A stretch of 6,014 nucleotides of DNA, taken from positions 1-6,014 of the forward strand of contig SKTL01000517.1 of NCBI GenBank assembly GCA_007122555.1, in the 5' to 3' direction. The notes under the pieces were generated by a model, which did no database searches, had not been told where the DNA came from, and saw only the letters and a program-made list of their open reading frames with translations. The stretch's first letter is position 1, and the number at the start of each line of letters is the position of its first letter. This document shows positions 1 to 3,952 of the stretch, one piece after another. Made by a program: the position numbers and the translations under genes. The DNA is from Thermomicrobiaceae bacterium (GTDB lineage: Bacteria > Chloroflexota > Chloroflexia > Thermomicrobiales > Thermomicrobiaceae).

Positions 1-144
1 CAGCTCCCTGGGATAGCGATGGCTGTACTCATCCAGCGCTTTGCCCAGGCCGGCGTCGATCTCGGAGTCAGACCAGTACGAGCTTGCTCCGGCGTCTTCC
101 AGCTGCAGGCGAACCCGATTGCGGGCCTCGGTGAGCGTCGTCAT
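1..144 (-). CDS. Phage head-tail connector/adaptor protein, N-terminal part (runs off left edge)
   Basis: This is the first 48 codons of a gene that continues beyond base 1. The protein begins MTTLTEARNRVRLQLEDAG and continues with a W-S-D-S-E-I-D segment (about residues 24-30) and a helix ending in a Y-S-H-R-Y-P motif. A short helix, an 'LxD.......Wsd.ei' turn and another helix is the usual opening of small gp6/gp15-type head-tail adaptor proteins, which form a ring under the portal and connect it to the tail. The ATG at 144 was chosen because GAAGG lies 5 nt upstream and the protein-like similarity starts there, although the frame stays open upstream to an ATG at 309. It lies 109 nt downstream of the portal gene, as expected for a connector. 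The family call is by pattern recognition on a fragment only. Confidence 0.62.
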   Translation of the reverse strand, partial: MTTLTEARNRVRLQLEDAGASSYWSDSEIDAGLGKALDEYSHRYPREL

Positions 145-187
145 TTGCACCTTCACTTTCGGATTGATCGAACCGTGCGCGATACCA

Positions 188-212
188 GCCCGGCATCCCT
201 GCAGGGCCGGGC
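188..212. repeat. Nested inverted repeat in the portal-connector gap
   Basis: GCCCGGC (188-194) and GCCGGGC (206-212) form 7-bp complementary arms around an 11-nt spacer, which itself contains the 8-bp palindrome CCTGCAGG (198-205). In the minus-strand mRNA this could fold into a GC-rich hairpin between the portal stop and the connector start. No T-run follows, so it is not a convincing intrinsic terminator. It may be an mRNA-stabilising or processing element, or simply chance in GC-rich DNA. Confidence 0.35.
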
Positions 213-253
213 CGCAACAGGAGTACACGCCTGGCAGGGGTGTCTTGCAGCGC

Positions 254-1585
254 TCAGAGTCGAGCGTCCTGCTCGTGCAGCACCTTCGCCCATTCGTGCT
301 CGGGGTCATCGACGCCGAAGGCCGACATCGCGCTGCGTCGGCTCCGCATACCGTGCGAGACCAACGCCGTCTCTGCTCGGACCTGGGCTTCTCGATCTCG
401 TGGCAGGATCGGACCCCAGATCGGCTCGCTGCGCCGGATTCCGCCCAGATCTTCGCCGCCAAAGCGCTCGAGCTGATCGAGCACCAGCGCATTGCGGCGC
501 CGGTAGACTGAATCCCAGATCCGTCGTTTGCGCTGGACTTTCTGCACCAGCGGCTGAATCTCAACTTCCAGCGCCGTGCCGGAGAGCGCCCGGCCGGAAT
601 CGCCGAAGCTCGTTCGTGGCGTTTCGCTGAGGTCAAAGAGCGTCCGGAAGAGGAGTTGAACGTAGTCGAGATGCAGTTGCACCCCGCCGCCCTGCAGCAT
701 GTCCAGCAGATAGGCGCGTGAATCCTCCGGAAGCTCCCAGATTGCTCCTTCATCGGCCCGGATCCCGTCCGAGCCCGAGACATTCTCAAGAACTACGATC
801 GGATTGCCGGAGACCTGAAGGATCCGCGATATCACCGTCATGCGTCGATTGATCTCCCGGCAGATATCCATCAGATCGACCAGATCGCTTTCGCCCCAGA
901 GCTCGTGCGGCTTCCCGAGATTGGGAAAGAGCACATACGGAATCCGGCCATACGGATTCTCCTGATCCTGGATCACCTGTCCGTTGAGCTCGATCCGCAA
1001 CCGTTCAGCTGTCCAGTCTTCAACAATCTGGACTCGCCCCGCGCCGGGCAACGGCAGATCGAACAGCTCTTCCGCTTCCGGCGGTTGCAACGCGTACCGC
1101 TGCACGATCCGACGCACCTGACGGACGTTTCCCGGCTGACTCCAGGCCCAGAGACCGGACGGGTCGACCGATGAAACCACCGGGCGACCCTGCTCACTGT
1201 CCCAGGTCACCTTGAAACAGCCATCGCCGAGCACGGCCGCATCGAGCAGTGTCTGAAAGTCCAGGGTGTGCAGATCCTGTTCGGCGCTGATCAGATCGAG
1301 CCAGTCCGCAGCCTGGCGCCGCTGCTCCGGCTGGCCGCCGGCATCGTCTGGGACCTGATGAATAACCGGTTCGGCGAAGACATAGCTACCGACCTTTCGA
1401 ACCAGCGCCCGGGCGTAGTTCGCCGTGAGTCTGGTCTCTCCGACCCTCGGCCGGCGATCCCACTGGAGACCGTCGTAGAAATCGAGATAGGTCCGATATC
1501 GATTGAGCCGGTCGACATCCTGACCATCGAGCCAGTCAGTCAACGCACCCGGAACGAATCCGCTTGAGGTCGGAAGCAGCGCCAT
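254..1585 (-). CDS. Phage portal protein (SPP1 gp6-like)
   Basis: At 443 aa this is slightly shorter than SPP1 gp6 (about 500 aa). Portal proteins form the dodecameric ring at one capsid vertex through which the terminase pumps DNA and to which the neck attaches. Visible family traits include: an N-terminal helix with an R-x3-Y-L-D-F-Y-D-G-L motif (about 27-40); T-A-N-Y-A-R-A-L-V-R-K (54-64), typical of portal wing domains; a beta-rich section (about 120-220) with P-Y-G-R-I-P-Y-V (211-218); a helix with E-S-D-L-V-D-L-M-D-I-C-R-E-I-N-R (232-247), the usual stem-flanking helix; and S-G-T-A-L-E-V plus a long basic helix (335-370) matching the portal crown-side helix. The ATG at 1585 has GAAGGGA 8 nt upstream, inside the end of the capsid gene. 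Only 3 nt separate its start from the capsid stop, so the two are surely co-transcribed and probably translationally coupled. There are no stops or frameshifts. Confidence 0.92.
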   Translation of the reverse strand: MALLPTSSGFVPGALTDWLDGQDVDRLNRYRTYLDFYDGLQWDRRPRVGETRLTANYARALVRKVGSYVFAEPVIHQVPDDAGGQPEQRRQAADWLDLISAEQDLHTLDFQTLLDAAVLGDGCFKVTWDSEQGRPVVSSVDPSGLWAWSQPGNVRQVRRIVQRYALQPPEAEELFDLPLPGAGRVQIVEDWTAERLRIELNGQVIQDQENPYGRIPYVLFPNLGKPHELWGESDLVDLMDICREINRRMTVISRILQVSGNPIVVLENVSGSDGIRADEGAIWELPEDSRAYLLDMLQGGGVQLHLDYVQLLFRTLFDLSETPRTSFGDSGRALSGTALEVEIQPLVQKVQRKRRIWDSVYRRRNALVLDQLERFGGEDLGGIRRSEPIWGPILPRDREAQVRAETALVSHGMRSRRSAMSAFGVDDPEHEWAKVLHEQDARL

Positions 1586-1588
1586 CGC

Positions 1589-2476
1589 CTAGTTCCCTTC
1601 AATGCCCTCCAGCCGCGCCACGCCGAGCTCCGAGAGCACGACCATCGCGGCATACCACTTGATGCGCCACCGGGTCGCATCCGACGACTCCAGCGCGCCG
1701 ATTCTCTCCACCTGGATTCCCTGGTTCTCGATTCCCATCACGCCATCGCTGCCGAGTTTCACGGCATAGACGCTGGAAAGATCGGAGCCCGAGCCGAGCT
1801 CTTCGTCGATCGCCATAAAATCGTCAACCAGCAGAGGAATGCCGTCGTAGAAGAGCGCCCGGCGTCCGAAGGCGTCAACGTCCGTCTCCAGCAGGTTGCC
1901 GGACGCCCGTCGCAGTGAGGAGAGCTTGCGCCGGGTGCGTTTGTGCATCAGAAGCGCATCCGGCCGTCCCGGGCGGACAAGGTCGATCAGTTCATCCATC
2001 AGATCCAGCGTCAGCTCTCCGCCATCGCTGCCGGCTTCGATCGTCTGCTCGGACGGAACGAGCTCGCGCAGGCCATCGAACGATTTGGGATCAGTTCCGC
2101 TGTCGCCGTTGAAGAAGCTCTCGCTCCACTTGTGGGCGACGGCCTTGGCCCGGCTCTCCAGGACGACCGCTTCCAGATCGTTCGGATCCGAGTACGTCTG
2201 CTGCAGAAAGCTGTCGACGTCCGCATCGCCGCCGATGATCTTGAGCTCCTGAGTCTGGGTGCTCCAGGTCGGCATCTGGGCGCCCCAGATGTCGCCCGGG
2301 TCGAAGAACGATGCTTCCGGCATCGTCGCTTCCCGGTTGTACGTCAGCGCGCTGCCGACCACCTGCATGAAGGGGAGGACGGCCAGGACGCTACTTTCCT
2401 TGACTACCGTCTCGATCACGCCGCGAAGCATCATATCCTGGGTCAGTTTGGCCGCTTCGGCTTTTGTCACGGTCAT
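1589..2476 (-). CDS. Phage major capsid protein (HK97-fold type)
   Basis: This is a 295-aa protein that would assemble into the icosahedral shell. It starts MTVTKAEAAKLTQDMM, with a helical N-arm (1-35). An extended, E-loop-like stretch with L-T-Y-N-R-E follows (about 43-75). Next comes a helix-rich core including F-F-N-G-D-S-G (121-127) and K-S-F-D-G-L (131-136), a motif common in this class of capsid proteins. The end (269-292) is W-R-I-K-W-Y-A-A-M-V-V followed by L-G-V-A-R-L-E-G-I, the beta strand/helix ending of many phage capsids. The ATG at 2476 is preferred over an in-frame TTG at 2500 because GAAAGGA lies 7 nt upstream of the ATG. An encapsulin is an alternative for an isolated HK97-fold gene, but the adjacent portal and connector genes make a phage capsid far more likely. 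No obvious N-terminal pro-domain or fused protease is seen. Confidence 0.85.
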   Translation of the reverse strand: MTVTKAEAAKLTQDMMLRGVIETVVKESSVLAVLPFMQVVGSALTYNREATMPEASFFDPGDIWGAQMPTWSTQTQELKIIGGDADVDSFLQQTYSDPNDLEAVVLESRAKAVAHKWSESFFNGDSGTDPKSFDGLRELVPSEQTIEAGSDGGELTLDLMDELIDLVRPGRPDALLMHKRTRRKLSSLRRASGNLLETDVDAFGRRALFYDGIPLLVDDFMAIDEELGSGSDLSSVYAVKLGSDGVMGIENQGIQVERIGALESSDATRWRIKWYAAMVVLSELGVARLEGIEGN

Positions 2477-2483
2477 TGATGCG

Positions 2484-2490
2484 TCCTTTC
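2484..2490 (-). promoter_or_regulatory. Ribosome binding site of the capsid gene
   Basis: On the minus strand this reads GAAAGGA, 7 nt before the ATG at 2476. It lies inside the longer reading frame that would start with TTG at 2500, so it decides in favour of the shorter, ATG-initiated protein. It sits in a 107-nt gap after the scaffold-like gene; I see no convincing promoter in that gap. Confidence 0.7.
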
Positions 2491-2583
2491 TCACGAACAA
2501 TGTCGGCAGCTGTAGTCCTGTGATTCAGCGGATCGATAACAGGCGCGCGTGTCGCTTCCCAACCGATTTAATCGACTCAGTTA

Positions 2584-2934
2584 CTATCCGCGTCGCAATC
2601 CCTCGCTGATCTTGCCGAGCGGCGAGAGCGATTCGATGTCCGCCAGCGTGGCGCTGCGATGTCCCGGCTGAGCGGCAACCTTTGGGGCGCTTCGCGTCGA
2701 CGCGGCCGCCGATGCAATACGTTGATACGCGTCCCGAGCCGGCTCCACGGACGCCATCAGTTCGTCAAACGTGGCGCCCTGCACCATTTCCGGCACCACA
2801 TCCGGGTGGGCCGCGAGCACCAGGTCCCGCACCCGTGTCAGATCGATTTCGGCTGACTGGGTATCGGGAGCGGGTTCCGCAGATTCGTCAGCAGATTCCG
2901 GTTCGGTCACGTGCGGCGCCTGATCGTCAGTCAT
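2584..2934 (-). CDS. Scaffold-like acidic protein upstream of the capsid gene
   Basis: This is a 116-aa protein. Residues 1-30 are strongly acidic and look disordered (repeated E, D, S, P). Residues 31-78 form amphipathic helices with the segment A-A-H-P-D-V-V-P-E-M-V (41-51). A low-complexity Ala/Ser/Pro linker follows (79-96), then a short C-terminal basic tail ending L-R-R-G. Small, acidic, helical proteins directly upstream of the capsid gene are usually scaffolding proteins, which template procapsid assembly through a basic C-terminal end; role is inferred from position and composition, not from a recognised domain. It would be short for a scaffold, and no protease motif is present. The ATG at 2934 has GAGAGGA 6 nt upstream, so it is preferred to the in-frame GTG at 2949, which lies within that site. 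The gene ends with tandem stops, TAG TAA. Confidence 0.6.
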   Translation of the reverse strand: MTDDQAPHVTEPESADESAEPAPDTQSAEIDLTRVRDLVLAAHPDVVPEMVQGATFDELMASVEPARDAYQRIASAAASTRSAPKVAAQPGHRSATLADIESLSPLGKISEGLRRG

Positions 2935-2940
2935 GACTGG

Positions 2941-2947
2941 TCCTCTC
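2941..2947 (-). promoter_or_regulatory. Ribosome binding site of the scaffold-like gene
   Basis: GAGAGGA on the minus strand, 6 nt before the ATG at 2934. It overlaps the GTG that begins the longer reading frame, which argues that translation starts at the ATG encoding M-T-D-D. Confidence 0.65.
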
Positions 2948-2959
2948 ACGAAACGAAAG

Positions 2960-2979
2960 CGCCGGGGACCGCCCCGGCG
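2960..2979 (-). terminator. GC-rich hairpin, possible terminator or attenuator
   Basis: CGCCGGGG (2960-2967) and CCCCGGCG (2972-2979) are perfect 8-bp arms around a 4-nt loop. On the minus strand the stem is followed by CTTTCGTTTCG, a moderately T-rich tail; on the plus strand no T-rich tail follows, so minus is the likely direction. It begins 27 nt after the stop of the 86-aa membrane protein gene and lies 25 nt before the scaffold-like start. It could partly end transcription between the two early small genes and the capsid genes, or act as an attenuator or mRNA-processing stem. The tail is interrupted by C and G, so efficient termination is uncertain. Confidence 0.5.
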
Positions 2980-3006
2980 TCACTCGAACTGCGCTTGCTT
3001 TCCGGC

Positions 3007-3267
3007 TCAAATGCCGACCCCGATCAGCCGCATCAGCACTTCGAGCAGAATTGCGGCTATGATCAGCGTGATGAGCTGGTTGATCCGGTGCTTGATGTCC
3101 CGCACTTCCCCGCGAAGCGACCGCACCATCTGACGGGTGACCGCCTCGTAGGTTGAGCGCGGCGCTGGCTCTCCAGATCGGGAGATCCCGGAACGCGACC
3201 CGGAGACGGCATCCCTCAGCCGGGAACCGTCTCGCATCCGGCGACGGGAGGGCGAGTCGCGCGTCAT
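3007..3267 (-). CDS. Small single-span membrane protein, holin/XhlA-like in layout
   Basis: This is an 86-aa protein of unknown function. Residues 1-40 are very rich in Arg and Ser and probably disordered. Residues 41-64 form an amphipathic, charged helix (E-V-R-D-I-K-H-R-I-N), and residues 65-86 are a hydrophobic segment, L-I-T-L-I-I-A-A-I-L-L and onward, ending the protein almost within the membrane. A coiled helix followed by one C-terminal membrane span resembles the layout of hemolysin XhlA and some holin-associated phage proteins, but length and topology are the only support. The start overlaps the stop of the upstream gene by 4 nt (ATGA) and is preceded by AGGAGGA, so it is translationally coupled. 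Its place beside head genes rather than a lysis cassette is unusual. A membrane-anchoring or superinfection-exclusion role is also possible. Confidence 0.6.
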   Translation of the reverse strand: MTRDSPSRRRMRDGSRLRDAVSGSRSGISRSGEPAPRSTYEAVTRQMVRSLRGEVRDIKHRINQLITLIIAAILLEVLMRLIGVGI

Positions 3268-3695
3268 AACTCCTCCTCTCCCAGTCCGAGCTCCAGCAGC
3301 ACCTGCGTCAGGGCCTCGGTCAACCCTTCCGCTTGATCTCCCTGCACCTGTCGCTGCGCCCGGGTCGCCCGCACCAGCGCATCGACGATTCGCGGGATCG
3401 ATGTCGCCAGCCGGCGTGGATCCTCTTCCGACTCCAGCACGCGGGCGAGCACCAGGCGCAGCGCTCCGATCTCGTCGTCCAGCGGGGGCGCCCGCTCCTG
3501 GTCCGGTACGCCAGCCCGGAGAAGAATGCTGGCGATGCGGCGGCTGACCAGTTCGTCGGTTGATCCATTCTGGCGATCAACCGCCCGGTCGAGGACCGTC
3601 TGGTGTGAGCGACAGAATTCACCGCCGCGCATGGCCCAGGCCCGGCATCCCGACCGCTGGCATGCACGGCTCCGACTCATGGCTCCTGCTTTCAT
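3264..3695 (-). CDS. Hypothetical protein with a Cys/His (zinc-knuckle-like) N-terminus
   Basis: This 143-aa protein is the first phage-side gene next to the divergent gap. The N-terminus carries C12-x4-C17-x10-C28-x2-H31, with the stretch A-M-R-G-G-E-F-C-R-S-H. Similar 'RG..FC..H' Cys/His clusters occur in many small hypothetical proteins of phages and mobile elements and probably bind one zinc ion; their role is not established. The rest is predicted alpha-helical, with a charged section around 70-110 and an acidic end (L-G-L-G-E-E-E-L). By position it could be a packaging-related or regulatory protein, but I see no clear helix-turn-helix of a small terminase. The start is uncertain: the ATG at 3695 has only weak GAGAG before it, while the in-frame ATG at 3680 has AGGAG unusually close (2 nt spacing). 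The stop overlaps the next gene by 4 nt. Confidence 0.68.
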   Translation of the reverse strand: MKAGAMSRSRACQRSGCRAWAMRGGEFCRSHQTVLDRAVDRQNGSTDELVSRRIASILLRAGVPDQERAPPLDDEIGALRLVLARVLESEEDPRRLATSIPRIVDALVRATRAQRQVQGDQAEGLTEALTQVLLELGLGEEEL

Positions 3696-3754
3696 CTCTC
3701 AACATTGAGGCGGGAATCGCCCCTGTACCCATACGGACACATCGAGGGAGGGAA

Positions 3755-3783
3755 ATGACACCATCAATTTACGAACATATGTT
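3755..3783 (+). promoter_or_regulatory. Possible sigma70-type promoter toward the sensor gene
   Basis: ATGACA at 3755-3760 matches the -35 consensus TTGACA at five of six positions. After exactly 17 bp, TATGTT at 3778-3783 matches the -10 consensus TATAAT at four of six. It lies in an AT-richer patch of a GC-rich region. Transcription would begin near 3790 and give a leader of about 160 nt before the sensor ATG. The -10 is entirely covered by the LexA-like palindrome, the arrangement expected of a repressed SOS promoter. The reverse direction has no -35 of similar quality. Confidence 0.45.
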
Positions 3784-3883
3784 CTATTCGGAGGAAAAAC
3801 GGACCGCCCGGGCGCAGGCGGATTGCTGCACGTTTCTGGGACTGAAAGGTGATGCAGCATCGGCTGCTTCAATGCACAATTGA
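3755..3883 (+). CDS. Possible 42-aa small ORF in the divergent gap
   Basis: ATG at 3755 is preceded by the purine-rich run GAGGGAGGG (3744-3752), a good Shine-Dalgarno region at 2-6 nt. The peptide starts MTPSIYEHMFYSEEKRTAR, has a C-C pair at residues 24-25 and ends S-M-H-N before TGA at 3883. No known family is recognised. It is 69 nt upstream of the sensor ATG on the same strand. Against it: its first codons coincide with the proposed -35 and SOS palindrome, so if that promoter is real this ORF would not be on its transcript and would need an upstream promoter that I cannot find. It could be a phage or leader peptide, or chance. Confidence 0.25.
   Translation: MTPSIYEHMFYSEEKRTARAQADCCTFLGLKGDAASAASMHN
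3772..3785. promoter_or_regulatory. LexA/DinR-type SOS box
   Basis: The site CGAACATATGTTCT contains the perfect 12-bp palindrome GAACATATGTTC (3773-3784). It matches the Bacillus DinR/LexA consensus CGAACRNRYGTTYC at 13 of 14 positions; only the last base differs. LexA of Gram-positive-type lineages binds this operator as a dimer and is removed after RecA-stimulated self-cleavage on DNA damage. Here the box overlaps the proposed -10 at 3778-3783. It lies 77 nt upstream of the 143-aa phage-side gene and 168 nt upstream of the sensor, so either could be controlled; the overlapping promoter points to the sensor side. A phage repressor operator of the same shape is the alternative. Confidence 0.6.
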
Positions 3884-3939
3884 TGATATGGCTTCGGCGC
3901 ATGGCACGCTGACATGTACGCGCTCATTCTTTCTCGTTC

Positions 3940-3944
3940 AGGGA
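3940..3944 (+). promoter_or_regulatory. Ribosome binding site deciding the sensor start
   Basis: AGGGA lies 8 nt before the ATG at 3953. An in-frame ATG at 3914 would add 13 residues but has no Shine-Dalgarno sequence, and the frame closes at a TGA (3884-3886). The ATG at 3953 is therefore preferred. Confidence 0.6.
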
Positions 3945-3952
3945 CATCGCTT

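Noticed and set aside
19..630. Long plus-strand ORFs opposite the portal and connector genes (also 1943-2479 opposite the capsid gene)
   Set aside because: These are antisense shadows in GC-rich DNA; the minus-strand portal and capsid proteins are clearly recognisable.
1589..2476. Encapsulin instead of a phage capsid
   Set aside because: Adjacent portal, connector and scaffold-like genes in one operon point to a phage head, and no cargo protein gene is present.
2564..2574. Small palindrome CGATTTAATCG in the scaffold-capsid gap, with AT-rich TTAAAT, considered as a capsid promoter or operator
   Set aside because: Arms are only 5 bp, and no -35 hexamer at a 16-18 bp spacing was found on the minus strand.
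3560..3754. Plus-strand ORF starting at 3560 that continues into the 42-codon ORF
   Set aside because: Its first part is the antisense of the 143-aa protein gene and has no ribosome binding site; only the portion from ATG 3755 merits mention.
3854..3867. GCAGC/GCTGC hairpin in the sensor leader considered as a terminator
   Set aside because: The stem is only 5 bp and no T-run follows in either direction.
3699..3902. 67-codon ORF on the minus strand spanning the divergent gap
   Set aside because: No Shine-Dalgarno sequence before its ATG, composition unlike a folded protein, and it runs across the palindrome and promoter hexamers.
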